Assembly (NCBI RefSeq): GCF_003813775.1
Contig: NZ_RPDH01000001.1
Span: forward strand, 2,852,001 to 2,916,000
From: Chitinophaga lutea
GTDB taxonomy: Bacteria > Bacteroidota > Bacteroidia > Chitinophagales > Chitinophagaceae
Direction of reading: 5' to 3'
DNA: 64,000 bases
A model generated the notes under the pieces. The model saw only the letters and a program-made list of their open reading frames with translations, did no database searches and was not told where the DNA came from. Numbering within the stretch: the stretch's first letter is position 1; every line of letters begins with the position of its first letter. Of the stretch, positions 24,104-33,893 are shown in pieces. The position numbers and the translations under genes are program-made.

Positions 24104-25171
24104 ATGACGCATGAAAGGATATGGAATCTGTTTGCCCGGAAAATGGCAAATGAGCTGCTTCCCGAAGAGGAGAAGGAGCTGGAACGCCTGTTACAACAAC
24201 ATCCGGAAGCTTCTTATATCAAGGAAATGCTCATGCATCCATGGAAAGACCGGGAGCGGCTCTTTGGCCCCGAGGAAGTGGATATGGCCCTGAGAAGGCA
24301 TAAACTCCGCCTGGAAGCAGCCGGGGACGCGGACGACGAGCCGGTACCGGTGCGCCCGAAAGGTAAAGTGAGACGAATGGTGTTACAACTCACAGGCGTG
24401 GCCGCTGCCGTGGCGCTGGCATTTTTCGTGGGCCGCCAATGGTTGCCCGCCGCCAATTCGCCGTTGGAGGGCGCCCCGCAGCAACTCGTGACGCAGAAAG
24501 GCTCCCGCAGCCATATCAAACTGCCGGACGGCACCACCGTATGGCTCAATGCCGGCAGTAAACTGGACTACCCCAAACAGTTCACCGGCGGGAAAAGGGA
24601 GGTGACGCTGGAAGGCGAAGCTTTTTTCGATGTGGCGAAAGATGCTGACCGCCCGTTTACCGTACGAACAAAAACTTTCGCCATCCGCGTATTGGGCACG
24701 GAATTCAATGTGCGCGCCTACCCGCAGGAAGACAGCGCCGTGACCTCCCTTATACGCGGTGCGGTGGAAGTGGTGCTGGATGAAACGGAGAACAGGGTGG
24801 TACGCCTGAGGCCCAATGAAAAACTCACCATGCTGACCGCTGTAGTAACTCCGGACAACAACGGTCATAACCCGGTGGAGATACATCAGCCGGTGAAATC
24901 GAGGCTGACGGAAGTGGAAGACAGCGTGATCGCTGAAACGGCCTGGGTGGAAAATAAACTCGCTTTCAAGAAAATGCCGCTCGAACGGGTGGCAGTACTG
25001 CTCGAGCACTGGTTCGACGCAGATATCCGCTTTAAAAACGACAACAAAAGACAGGTGTACTTATCGGGAGTGTTTGACAAGGAAAGCCTCATTGAAGTAC
25101 TGAAAGCACTGGAGCTGACCGGCTCCTTTCACTTCAGACAGGGCGACGACGGTGTGATCTGGATCGAATAA
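24104..25171 (+). CDS. FecR-type anti-sigma factor
   Basis: 355 residues. A cytoplasmic N-terminal helical region (~1-85, sigma-binding) is followed by one transmembrane helix (VLQLTGVAAAVALAFFVG, ~90-107). The periplasmic FecR domain has the family signatures GSRSHIKLPDGTTVWLNAGSKL, GEAFFDVAKDADRPFTV and VLGTEFNVRAYPQ. A C-terminal DUF4974-like segment (LAFKKMPLERVAVLLEHWFDADI to VLKALELTGSFHF) ends the protein. It is expected to hold the ECF sigma at the membrane and release it on contact with the STN domain of the neighbouring SusC. A hairpin and 150 bases separate it from susC. Confidence 0.92.
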   Translation: MTHERIWNLFARKMANELLPEEEKELERLLQQHPEASYIKEMLMHPWKDRERLFGPEEVDMALRRHKLRLEAAGDADDEPVPVRPKGKVRRMVLQLTGVAAAVALAFFVGRQWLPAANSPLEGAPQQLVTQKGSRSHIKLPDGTTVWLNAGSKLDYPKQFTGGKREVTLEGEAFFDVAKDADRPFTVRTKTFAIRVLGTEFNVRAYPQEDSAVTSLIRGAVEVVLDETENRVVRLRPNEKLTMLTAVVTPDNNGHNPVEIHQPVKSRLTEVEDSVIAETAWVENKLAFKKMPLERVAVLLEHWFDADIRFKNDNKRQVYLSGVFDKESLIEVLKALELTGSFHFRQGDDGVIWIE

Positions 25172-25222
25172 AAGAATTTCAGCCACATATAATATCATTC
25201 TGCAGTATAGCCGGAAAGAAAA

Positions 25223-25247
25223 CGGGAAATGATTGCGCCATTTCCCG
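25223..25247. promoter_or_regulatory. Hairpin in the leader between fecR and susC (first locus)
   Basis: Perfect 9-bp inverted repeat CGGGAAATG / CATTTCCCG with a 7-base loop, 51 bases after the fecR stop and 73 bases before the susC start. No T-run follows immediately. It may be an attenuator, a processing site or a protection hairpin. The rest of the 150-base gap is A/T-rich leader without a visible gene. Confidence 0.5.
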
Positions 25248-25320
25248 CCATTAAGTCGGCTAGTGACATTGCTATGCGTTAAACATTTATCAATTATCAA
25301 TTAACCAACAACTCAAAGGT

Positions 25321-28300
25321 ATGAAAAAAAGTACAGTGGTGAGTTGGCTTCCACCAGGGCGAAGCCTCAAAAAACTGTTTATTTTTATGAAGCTCTCCGC
25401 GATGTTCGTTTTTGTTGCGTGTATGCAGGTCAGCGCCAGCGTTCGCTCCCAGCATACCGTTTCCGTAAAATTGTCCCGTACTAATCTTGAAAAAGCATTT
25501 AGCCTCATCGAACTGCAAACGAAATACCGTTTCGTTTACAACGATGACAGGTTGCCTGCATGGCATAAAGTGACCATCGACGCGAAGGAACAGCCCATCC
25601 AGCAGGTACTGGAGCAGATGCTGGCCAATACCAACCTCGGCTACCGTTTCCTGTCGGGCGACCTTATCGTGATCGCCCCCTCCGCTACCGTGGCGAAAGA
25701 CATTGTGGCGAAAGGCAAAGTGGTGAACCCTGCGGGCGAACCGCTGCAGATGGTGAGCGTACGGCTGAAGAACACCACTATCGGCGTGCTCACCAATGAA
25801 AAGGGTGAATTCGAACTGAAGGTACCTGAAGAAGGGACGCTGATATTTTCTTATGTGGGATATGTTACGCAGGAACTGCAGATGGGCTCCGGTGCGTCGC
25901 TGAACGTCGTCCTCCAGCCCAATTCCAATTCGATGGAAGAAGTGGTGGTGGTAGGGTACGGCGTGCAGCGGAAAATCAGCACCACCGGTGCGGTAGACCA
26001 GGTTGCCGGCAAACAGCTGGCCGAGCGCCCCATCTCGAACATATTCCAGGGCCTCCAGGGTGTGAGCCCCGGCCTGAATATCAACTACAAGGGCGGCGCT
26101 CCCGGCGCCACGCCCAACATCAATATCCGCGGCGTGGGCTCGCTTTTCGGGGAAACCACCCCGCTGATCATCATCGACGGCATCACGGCGGCTACGGACG
26201 ACTTCTTCCGCCTGAATGCCAACGACATCGCCACGATCACCGTGCTGAGAGACGCGGCGTCTGCCGCCATCTATGGTGCGCGCGCCTCGTTCGGGGTAGT
26301 GCTCATCACCACCAAACAGGGCGCCGGCGGAAAGCAGCGGATGAGCTACAATAACTACATCTCCAGCTCAAGGCCCACCGTACTGCCCAAACAGGTAACC
26401 GACCCCTACATCTTTTCGAGGGTGCTGGAAACCGCCACGGACAATACGCCCTGGGACTATGTGAACTATTCCGATTATCATTACCAGTGGGCGAAAGAGC
26501 GTTCAGACAATCCCTCCGTGGAAGACGTGCGCACCGACCCCAATGATCCGAACAAGTGGATCTATATGGGCAGCAACGACTGGAACGAATACTTTTTCAA
26601 CAAGTCGAGCAGCTCTTCCAATCACAGCGTGACGTTCAGCGGTGGCGGCGAAACCGGGAAAGGCAAACCTTTCGGGTATTTCCTGTCGGCCGACTACACC
26701 AAAGAGAACGGCCTCAACAAACTCGCGAAAGACGACTGGAACCGCTACGGCCTCCGTGCGCGCGTGAATTTCTCGCCGCTGGGCTGGCTGAAGATTGACA
26801 ACAACCTGAACATCTACCAGATCAAATACGATGCGCCCACTTACGGCATCACCGATCTGTATTACCTCATGCCCACGCAGGTGGCTAAAAACCCGGACGG
26901 CACCTGGGCGAATACCGATGCAGGGCGGCTTGGCGCGAAGCTGACCAGCGGCGGCCGGAACGTGTCTACCCGCTTCGGTTTCCAGGACGTGGTGAGAGGC
27001 GTAGGTACCTTCCTCAACGGCGATCTGCTGGTGACTGCCAACGCCAGCTTCAAGCGCGAAATGTGGAAATACAACACCGACTATAGAAAGTACAGCATCG
27101 GGTATGGCCCGAAGGACATCCGTACCGAAGGCGGCAGCGGCTCCGTGTCTGTGCGCAACGGCATTGTGAAGCATGATGTGTATGACCTGTATGCCAACTA
27201 TACCAAAAAACTGGGCGCTGATCATGAGATAAAAGCACTGGCTGGGTTTAACCAGGAAGAATATATCTGGTCGTTCGAACAGGCGGCCAGGGACGTGCTG
27301 ATCACATCCAGCCTTCCGTACCTGTCGCTGGCCACCGGCACGCCTACTGTGGGCGCCGGTTATACCACCTACGCGCTGCGCGGTTATTTCGGGCGCCTGA
27401 ACTATACGTACAAAAACCGTTACGTGATTGAAGCGAACGGCCGGTGGGACGGCTCTTCCAGGTTCCTGCCCTCCAACCGCTGGGGTTTCTTCCCCTCCAT
27501 CTCAGGCGCATGGATCGCCAGCGAAGAAGCTTTCGTCCGCAACATCAGGCAACTGTCCACCCTCAAGTTCAGGGCCTCTTACGGGGCGCTGGGCAACCAG
27601 GTGACGAGCGACTTCCGCCACATCCCGACAATCCCCGTCGGCACATCCGGTTACCTGGTTAACGGCGCTTTCCCCACGGTGGCTACCGGTGCGGCATTGC
27701 TGCCGGTCGACCCGCAGTCGTACACCTGGGAAAAAGTAAATACGTTCAACGTGGGCGCCGATTTGGGCCTTTTCCAGGACCGCATACTGATCGGGTTCGA
27801 CATGTATTCCCGTAAAACCATCGGGATGCTCGTAGCGGCGTCTTCCGCACCCGGCGTACTGGGCACCTCCGTTCCGCCGACCAACTCCGCAGACCTTGAT
27901 ACAAGAGGCTGGGAACTGTCTGTAGGTTATAAGAACGAATTCTCGCTGGGCAATAAACCACTCACTTTCAGCTCCCGTTTTATCATCTCCGATTCCCGCA
28001 CCAAAATCACGAAATACGACAAAAACAAACTCGGCCTGCTGAGCGATTACCGCGTCGGCCAGTATGTGGGAGAGATCTGGGGCCTGGAGAACAACGGCTA
28101 TTTCAAGGATGCGGATGAGATCAAGGCGCTCGACCAGACGGCTATCGTACCCTGGGGCGCCCTCGATATTGTGCCGGGCTGGCCGAAATATACCGATCAG
28201 AATAAAGACGGCAAGATCACCAAGGGTAATGGCACCACCGCAAATCCGGGCGACTATAAAATCATCGGCAACAGCGCCACCCGCTATCGCTACGGCATCA

Positions 28301-28842
28301 CGCTGGAGGCGCAGTGGAACAACATCGACCTGTCTGTTTTCCTGCAGGGCGTAGCCAAACGTGATTTTTATCCCCGCCACTATCTTTTCTGGGGCCCGTA
28401 CCAGCAGCCATATGCCGGCGTATACCCCTGGAACCTCGATTTCTACCGCGGTGCATCTGAAACCGGTGCTGCGCGCGACAGGCACTCTGCTTCATACATT
28501 GCCGCAGGCCTCGCCGATGCCAATCCCAACGGATATTTCCCGGTATTGCAATCATGGCTGGCGGACGCCAACTATGGCTCCGGCCTCGACATTCCGCAGT
28601 CCAAATACCTGCTGAACGGCGCTTACCTGCGTTTCAAGAACGTAACGCTGGGTTATACGCTGCCTTCATCGGTGGCTAAAAAGATACACATCAGCCGTCT
28701 CCGGGTGTTCGTGACCGGTGAGAACCTGTACGAGTTCTCTTCCATCAAAAAATATTTTGATCCCGAGTCCATCGAGGATGGTTTTGGTTGGGCTTATCCC
28801 TTCCAGCGGAAATATGCCTTCGGTATCAATCTTGATTTTTAA
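25321..28842 (+). CDS. SusC/RagA-type TonB-dependent outer-membrane transporter with STN signalling domain
   Basis: 1173 residues. A long basic N terminus precedes a signal peptide core (~20-42). Domains: STN (~45-115, FSLIELQTKYRFVYNDDRLPAW), carboxypeptidase-regulatory-like sandwich (~130-205, GKVVNPAGEPLQMVSVRLKN), the SusC signature MEEVVVVGYGVQRK (~213-226), TonB plug (~230-345, ending AAIYGARASFGVVLITTKQG) and a C-terminal 22-strand barrel closing with KYAFGINLDF. It imports an oligomeric ligand with its SusD partner, driven by TonB, and the STN domain reports binding to FecR. The ligand is unknown; the phosphodiesterase gene downstream hints at a phosphate-containing compound. Confidence 0.95.
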   Translation: MKKSTVVSWLPPGRSLKKLFIFMKLSAMFVFVACMQVSASVRSQHTVSVKLSRTNLEKAFSLIELQTKYRFVYNDDRLPAWHKVTIDAKEQPIQQVLEQMLANTNLGYRFLSGDLIVIAPSATVAKDIVAKGKVVNPAGEPLQMVSVRLKNTTIGVLTNEKGEFELKVPEEGTLIFSYVGYVTQELQMGSGASLNVVLQPNSNSMEEVVVVGYGVQRKISTTGAVDQVAGKQLAERPISNIFQGLQGVSPGLNINYKGGAPGATPNINIRGVGSLFGETTPLIIIDGITAATDDFFRLNANDIATITVLRDAASAAIYGARASFGVVLITTKQGAGGKQRMSYNNYISSSRPTVLPKQVTDPYIFSRVLETATDNTPWDYVNYSDYHYQWAKERSDNPSVEDVRTDPNDPNKWIYMGSNDWNEYFFNKSSSSSNHSVTFSGGGETGKGKPFGYFLSADYTKENGLNKLAKDDWNRYGLRARVNFSPLGWLKIDNNLNIYQIKYDAPTYGITDLYYLMPTQVAKNPDGTWANTDAGRLGAKLTSGGRNVSTRFGFQDVVRGVGTFLNGDLLVTANASFKREMWKYNTDYRKYSIGYGPKDIRTEGGSGSVSVRNGIVKHDVYDLYANYTKKLGADHEIKALAGFNQEEYIWSFEQAARDVLITSSLPYLSLATGTPTVGAGYTTYALRGYFGRLNYTYKNRYVIEANGRWDGSSRFLPSNRWGFFPSISGAWIASEEAFVRNIRQLSTLKFRASYGALGNQVTSDFRHIPTIPVGTSGYLVNGAFPTVATGAALLPVDPQSYTWEKVNTFNVGADLGLFQDRILIGFDMYSRKTIGMLVAASSAPGVLGTSVPPTNSADLDTRGWELSVGYKNEFSLGNKPLTFSSRFIISDSRTKITKYDKNKLGLLSDYRVGQYVGEIWGLENNGYFKDADEIKALDQTAIVPWGALDIVPGWPKYTDQNKDGKITKGNGTTANPGDYKIIGNSATRYRYGITLEAQWNNIDLSVFLQGVAKRDFYPRHYLFWGPYQQPYAGVYPWNLDFYRGASETGAARDRHSASYIAAGLADANPNGYFPVLQSWLADANYGSGLDIPQSKYLLNGAYLRFKNVTLGYTLPSSVAKKIHISRLRVFVTGENLYEFSSIKKYFDPESIEDGFGWAYPFQRKYAFGINLDF

Positions 28843-28859
28843 GATAAAAAGCATTTCAA

Positions 28860-30680
28860 GTGAAAAAATTCTCGCTTCTCAACATATCGCTGGCCGTCGT
28901 GATAGGGCTGACGGCAGCATCGTGCCAGAAAGACTTTCTGAACCGCTACCCGCAAACATCCATTCCTCCGGATTTGTTTTTCAAGTCGGAGGAAGACCTG
29001 AACCTCTATGTTACCGGCCTGCTGAGCATGGCGGATCGTGGCCGTTACGTGAGCGACCAGGATACGGATGACAAAGCCACTACCGGCGCCATGGAAATAA
29101 AAAGCATGATGACGGGCACGCCTTCGTCCCAAACCATCACCGGTGGCTGGAGCTGGGGTAGGCTGCGCAACATCAACTATTTCCTCGACAACTATCATAA
29201 TGCCGGCGTAACGCAGGAGGTGAAAGACCACTACGCGGGCCTCGCCAGGTATTACCGGGCGCTCTTTTACATGGATAAAGTAAAAAGATTCTCGGATGTG
29301 CCCTGGTATGCGCATGCGATGGATCCCGGCGACAGTGTGTCGTTATACAAACCCCGCGACCCGAGAAAGCTGATCATGGACAGCGTGATGGCCGACCTCG
29401 AGTTTGCGGCGGCAAAAGTGAAAGAGTCCGTACCGGCCGGTACGCCCGGGAAATGGGCCGTGAAGCTGGCGCAGGCGCGGATTGCCCTGCACGAAGGCAC
29501 TTACAGGAAATATCACAGCGAACTGAAACTGGAAGCAACAGCCGACGCATTCCTGCAAACGGCCGCCAAGGTATCGGAGGAAATCATCAGTTCCGGGAAG
29601 TTCCAGCTGCACAACACCGGCAATCCTGCTACGGACTATTATGCCCTGTTCAGCAGCGCGAACCTGGCGAACAACAAGGAAGTGATGCTGGTAAATATTT
29701 TCGACCAGGATTTGAAAAAGAATGGCGGCAATAACGGCAACATCAACAACTACGAACAGTCGCCTTCCCGCGACCTGGTGCAGACCTACCTGATGAAAGA
29801 CGGCAGCCGCTTTACGGATAAACCCGGTTATCAGACGATGCAATACGTGCAGGAGTTTGCCGACCGTGATCCCCGCCTGAGCCAGACGTTTTTTTATCCC
29901 GGCTTTAAACTGGCGGTGAATCCCCCCGCAGTGGCGAACCCTTACATCCTCCGCCTGAACAAGAACTTCACGGGTTATCACCAGTTGAAGGGCTATATGA
30001 ACAGCACCGATTCCAAAGTGATCGACGGCGCGGACTTTCCCGTGCACCGGTATGCGGAAGTGCTGCTGATTTTCGCGGAAGCAAAAGCCGAACTGGGCAC
30101 GCTCACGCAGGGCGACCTCGATAGATCCATTACACTCATCCGCCAGCGCGCCGGTATGCCGGCCCTGGTGATGGCCACCGCCAACGCCGCGCCAGACCCG
30201 CTGCAGGTGGCCAAATACCCGAATGTAAAAGGCGCCAACACCGGTGTTATCCTTGAAATACGCCGCGAGAAAAGAGTGGAGTTCGCTATGGAAGGATACC
30301 GCTTCGACGACCTGATGAGATGGAACGCGGGCAAAAACCTGGAGAAAATACCGGAGGGGATGTACTTCCCCGGGCTGGGCAAATATGACCTGACCGGCGA
30401 CGGTGTGGAAGATATCATCCTCATCGACAAAGGAACCGCCATTCCGCCGTCCGGATCACAACAAACGAATTCACTTGGCGTAAAACTGGTATATTACAAG
30501 GCCGGCAGTTTCGGGGAAGACGTAACGGTGTACCTGCGCAACGGGAATGCAGGCGGCACCATCGTAACGGAGACCAGGACGCGCGACTTCCAGGAGCCGA
30601 AATACTATTACCGTCCCGTACCGTTCAACGAACTGGTGCTGAACCCGAAACTGGCCCCGCAATTATTTGACTGGAAATAA
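28860..30680 (+). CDS. SusD/RagB-type surface lipoprotein (GTG start)
   Basis: 606 residues. The start is GTG at 28860 because the signal peptide (KKFSLLNISLAVVIGLTAASC, lipobox Cys22) begins there and no ATG is available before it. SusD-like features: FLNRYPQTSI after the Cys, the TPR-rich helical middle (GLARYYRALFYMDKVKRFSDVPWY near 125-145), and the C-terminal SusD block LIRQRAGMPAL, EIRREKRVEFAMEGYRFDDLMRW (~460-482). It sits on the outer surface as the lid of the SusC barrel and captures the substrate. The start is 17 bases after the susC stop, with the phosphodiesterase gene eight bases downstream. Confidence 0.94.
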   Translation: MKKFSLLNISLAVVIGLTAASCQKDFLNRYPQTSIPPDLFFKSEEDLNLYVTGLLSMADRGRYVSDQDTDDKATTGAMEIKSMMTGTPSSQTITGGWSWGRLRNINYFLDNYHNAGVTQEVKDHYAGLARYYRALFYMDKVKRFSDVPWYAHAMDPGDSVSLYKPRDPRKLIMDSVMADLEFAAAKVKESVPAGTPGKWAVKLAQARIALHEGTYRKYHSELKLEATADAFLQTAAKVSEEIISSGKFQLHNTGNPATDYYALFSSANLANNKEVMLVNIFDQDLKKNGGNNGNINNYEQSPSRDLVQTYLMKDGSRFTDKPGYQTMQYVQEFADRDPRLSQTFFYPGFKLAVNPPAVANPYILRLNKNFTGYHQLKGYMNSTDSKVIDGADFPVHRYAEVLLIFAEAKAELGTLTQGDLDRSITLIRQRAGMPALVMATANAAPDPLQVAKYPNVKGANTGVILEIRREKRVEFAMEGYRFDDLMRWNAGKNLEKIPEGMYFPGLGKYDLTGDGVEDIILIDKGTAIPPSGSQQTNSLGVKLVYYKAGSFGEDVTVYLRNGNAGGTIVTETRTRDFQEPKYYYRPVPFNELVLNPKLAPQLFDWK

Positions 30681-30688
30681 AAACAAGT

Positions 30689-31921
30689 ATGAAGAAATGG
30701 ATCACAGGCGGGTTGCTGATGCTGGCCATCGCAGCACATGCGCAAAAGAAGAAGGCGGTATTCATTATCGTAGACGGCATTTCGGCGGACGCACTCGAAC
30801 AGATCGACCCGCCGCATCTGAAACAGATCGCCAACGCGGGTAAATACCTGCGGGCATTCGTAGGCGGCGAAAAAGGCGGTTATTCTCAAACACCCACCAT
30901 CTCGGCGGTAGGCTACAACAGCGTATTGACGGGCACCTGGGTGAACAAACACAATGTGTGGGACAACGACATCAAAGCGCCCAACTACAATTATCACAAC
31001 ATCTTCCGCCTGTTCAAAGCAAAGTACCCGCAGCAGAAAACGGCCATTTTCAGCAGCTGGACGGATAACCGCACCAAGCTGGTCGGAGAGGGGCTTCCGG
31101 CCGCAGGCAACATTGCGCTGGATTATAAATTCGACGGCTATGAACTGGATACCGTCAAATTCCCGCACGATAAAGGGCGGAGTTATATGGAGCGGATCGA
31201 TGCGCAGGTGGCCGAAGATGCCGCCGCCTGCATCCGTAAAGATGCGCCGGACCTGTCGTGGGTGTACCTGGAGTATACGGACGATATGGGGCATATGTAC
31301 GGCGACAGTCCCGAGTTTACCACCGCTATCCGGAAGATGGACGAGAAAGTCGGCCGTATCTGGGAGGCCATTCAATACCGGCAGAAACAGTTCAAAGAAG
31401 ACTGGCTGATCGTGATCACGACCGACCACGGCCGTGATGAAAAAACGGGCCGCGGGCACGGCGGGCAATCCACCCGCCAGCGTTCCGGCTGGATTTTGCT
31501 CAACCAGCCTGTGCTGAATGATTATGCCCGTTATTATTATCCTTCCATCGTGGACATCATGCCCACCGTGGCGCGTTTCCTGCAACTCCCCTTACCGCAG
31601 GCCACCACCCGGGAATCGGACGGCATTGCGCTGACGGGCCCTGTGTCTGTAGCGCAGCCGGGTGTACTGAAGGTCCGCGACCGGCTCGATGTGACCTGGA
31701 AGGCGATGGACCCGAAAGGGACCGTGAAGGTATGGCTCGCCTCCACCAACCATTACAAGGAAGGCGGGGAAGATGTGTACAAGCTGATCGCGGAAGTGCC
31801 CGCGGCGAAAGAGCGCCTGAACATCGACGTGAAAGACGTTCCATCTGATTTTTATAAAGTGGTGCTGGAAGGAAAACACAACACCGTGAACCGGTGGTGG
31901 GTGGAAGAAAAGAAACCTTAA
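30689..31921 (+). CDS. Exported type I phosphodiesterase / nucleotide pyrophosphatase (alkaline phosphatase superfamily)
   Basis: 410 residues with a signal peptide cut near AHAQ (19). Metal-site residues of the alkaline-phosphatase superfamily are in place: D29 in IIVDGIS, D198/D199 and H202 in YTDDMGHMYG, D246-H247 in TTDHG, and H257 in RGHGGQ. The nucleophile should be a Thr or Ser in the loop SQTPTISAVGYNSVLTG (66-82). The C-terminal ~90 residues form a beta-sandwich-like extension. It would hydrolyse phosphodiester or phosphomonoester bonds in the periplasm. It lies eight bases after susD in one operon, suggesting that it processes what the SusCD pair captures. The exact substrate cannot be read from sequence. 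Confidence 0.88.
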   Translation: MKKWITGGLLMLAIAAHAQKKKAVFIIVDGISADALEQIDPPHLKQIANAGKYLRAFVGGEKGGYSQTPTISAVGYNSVLTGTWVNKHNVWDNDIKAPNYNYHNIFRLFKAKYPQQKTAIFSSWTDNRTKLVGEGLPAAGNIALDYKFDGYELDTVKFPHDKGRSYMERIDAQVAEDAAACIRKDAPDLSWVYLEYTDDMGHMYGDSPEFTTAIRKMDEKVGRIWEAIQYRQKQFKEDWLIVITTDHGRDEKTGRGHGGQSTRQRSGWILLNQPVLNDYARYYYPSIVDIMPTVARFLQLPLPQATTRESDGIALTGPVSVAQPGVLKVRDRLDVTWKAMDPKGTVKVWLASTNHYKEGGEDVYKLIAEVPAAKERLNIDVKDVPSDFYKVVLEGKHNTVNRWWVEEKKP

Positions 31922-31941
31922 ATCTCTGGAAACCCTTATCA

Positions 31942-31976
31942 GGAATAGGCAGCGCCGTCATGGCGCTGCCTATTCC
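31942..31976. terminator. Long bidirectional hairpin overlapping the 3' end of the hybrid kinase gene
   Basis: Perfect 15-bp inverted repeat (GGAATAGGCAGCGCC / GGCGCTGCCTATTCC) with a GTCAT loop, 20 bases after the phosphodiesterase stop. Its right arm includes the stop codon and last codons of the convergent kinase gene (stop at 31970-31972). Confidence 0.85.
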
Positions 31977-33703
31977 ATTTCTGCCCCGGCCAGGTGTTTT
32001 TCCAGCACCAGCCGCAGCGCGGTAAATTCGATCGGTTTGGTCACGTAGTCGCTGGCGCCTTCCTGCATAAAGCCGGCGGCCGTTTCCGTGAAAGCGTCGC
32101 CGGAGGCGATGATGACCGGTATGCGGCGCAGCGAAGGGTCGTTTTTCAGGTGCTGTAACGTTTCACGTCCATTCATTTTCGGCATATGGGAATCAAGGAT
32201 GATGAGGTCGGGCGGCCGCTCGCGAGCTGCGGCCAGACCTTCCACGCCATTGTTGGCGGTGAGCACTTCCACGCCGCTGTTGACGAGGAAGTTTTTCATG
32301 ATCACCTGGTTCATCTTGTCGTCTTCAATCACCAGCACGGTTTTGCTGCTGAACATTTTTGCGGCCGGCTGCGCCGGAGCGGGCGGTGTTTGTGTGCTGT
32401 CCGAGCCGTGAAGGGGGAAATACACGGTAAAGGTGGTGCTCGTATTTTCGGTGCATTCCACCGTAATGTTGCCTTCCAGCAACTCCGCGAAGTGTTTGGA
32501 AATGTGAAGGCCCAGCCCCGTTCCTTCAATAAAGGAACTTTTTTCTCCAACGAACGGCTCGAAGATCCGCACCAGCTTGTCTTTCTCGATCCCGCCGCCC
32601 TGGTCGGTTACGCTGATGAACCATTCTGCATCCTGCATGCCCGCGCGGATGGCGATCACGCTTTTTTTGCGGGTGAATTTGATGGCGTTCATCAGCAGGT
32701 TGTTGATGATCTGCGAAAACTTGGTTTCGTCTGTCAGCACTTTTTCCGGCAACCGCTGCTCGAACAATAATTCAATGTGCACTTCCTTGGTGGTGGCCAC
32801 ATACTCGTAGATGTTGGCGATATTCCGGAGCGTTTTGCGCACATCCACTTTCTTATACCGCACTTCATCGAGCTGCCCGGCTTCGATGCGGGACAATTCC
32901 AGCACGTTGTTGATGATCTCTTTCATGTTGAAGCTCGCAGAATAGAGGCTGTCTACCAGCGTGGGCAGGGTGGCGCTGATTTTCCCGCTCTTCAGGTCCA
33001 TCTGCATCAGCTGCACTATCCCGAAAATGGCATTGAGCGGGTTGCGCAGTTCGTGGCTGGTTTCCTGCAAAAACACTTTCCTCGACTGGTTGGCTTTTTC
33101 CAGTTCGATGGAACGCGCCTGTAAGGTGAGCATCAGGCTGCTGGTCACTTTTTTATAATACAGGATGCAGATGGTATTGAGGGTGAGGATGATCAGGATG
33201 CAGCACCAGCGCATCAGGAAAGTGGTGGTATGATCAAAAACGAGAGGGGCTACCCAGCCCGTATAATAGAACGTTTCCGTGACGATGAGGCCGCCCGTGG
33301 TGACGGAAAAACAGATAATGATCGATTTTCTTTTGTCGTATATCAGGAAGGTGGCGCTGATCATAAAGAGCAATACCAGTACCACTTCTATCGCTGTGCC
33401 CAGCAACACGCCGAAATAGACCGTCCATACGGCCTGGAAACACATCATGCAGATGCCGGCCGTTTCGTACCGCCGCCGGGCATTCAGCCAGATGATAAAC
33501 AGGCTACTGGCGCTTGCCAGCAAGGCAGGGATGAAGATCTGCAGCTTGCCGGTGATAAAATAGAAGAACGTGCCCGAAACTGCAATCAGCGCGGCCGCAC
33601 AAAGGCTCAATATGTTGATGATCCGTATTCTCTGCTGTTGTTCTTCTGCCAGGTTTTGGGAGCCAAAGGAAATTATCTCAGCCAATAGGTGGAATACTTT
33701 CAT
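31970..33703 (-). CDS. Hybrid sensor histidine kinase with C-terminal receiver domain
   Basis: 577 residues from the ATG at 33703; the open frame runs 35 codons further upstream, but that part is not protein-like. Five to six transmembrane helices occupy ~28-185, forming an integral-membrane sensor without a large periplasmic loop. The kinase core has FLQETSHELRNPLNAIFG with H217, an N box (NNLLMNAIKFT, ~334-344), DQGGGIEKD and the GTGLGLHISKHFAELL G2 box. After a Pro/Ala-rich linker (~435-450) comes a receiver domain (454-577) with acidic pocket E460/D461/D462 and phospho-acceptor D504 in LIILDSHMPKMNG. Phosphate is expected to pass from H217 to D504. No output domain or partner gene is adjacent. 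Confidence 0.92.
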   Translation of the reverse strand: MKVFHLLAEIISFGSQNLAEEQQQRIRIINILSLCAAALIAVSGTFFYFITGKLQIFIPALLASASSLFIIWLNARRRYETAGICMMCFQAVWTVYFGVLLGTAIEVVLVLLFMISATFLIYDKRKSIIICFSVTTGGLIVTETFYYTGWVAPLVFDHTTTFLMRWCCILIILTLNTICILYYKKVTSSLMLTLQARSIELEKANQSRKVFLQETSHELRNPLNAIFGIVQLMQMDLKSGKISATLPTLVDSLYSASFNMKEIINNVLELSRIEAGQLDEVRYKKVDVRKTLRNIANIYEYVATTKEVHIELLFEQRLPEKVLTDETKFSQIINNLLMNAIKFTRKKSVIAIRAGMQDAEWFISVTDQGGGIEKDKLVRIFEPFVGEKSSFIEGTGLGLHISKHFAELLEGNITVECTENTSTTFTVYFPLHGSDSTQTPPAPAQPAAKMFSSKTVLVIEDDKMNQVIMKNFLVNSGVEVLTANNGVEGLAAARERPPDLIILDSHMPKMNGRETLQHLKNDPSLRRIPVIIASGDAFTETAAGFMQEGASDYVTKPIEFTALRLVLEKHLAGAEME

Positions 33704-33834
33704 GATGTTTTGGACTTGGACAGGGCTTACAAATTTTCGAGGAAACAATAATGCGCTATAAATGTAACGAATCGCTTTTTCCCCGCCAAAATCAACCGGG
33801 CCTTGCAAACATGTTTGCTCGGATCATAAAAAAA

Positions 33835-33852
33835 GCCGCTCCGTAGAGCGGC
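33835..33852 (-). terminator. Intrinsic terminator of the ankyrin gene
   Basis: On the minus strand, GCCGCTC / GAGCGGC with a four-base loop is followed by seven T residues (A-run at 33828-33834 on the plus strand). It lies 42 bases after the ankyrin-protein stop. Confidence 0.88.
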
Positions 33853-33893
33853 CTTATTCCATCCATCCTCAGTATTCGTCCTTCCTGGTCTCA

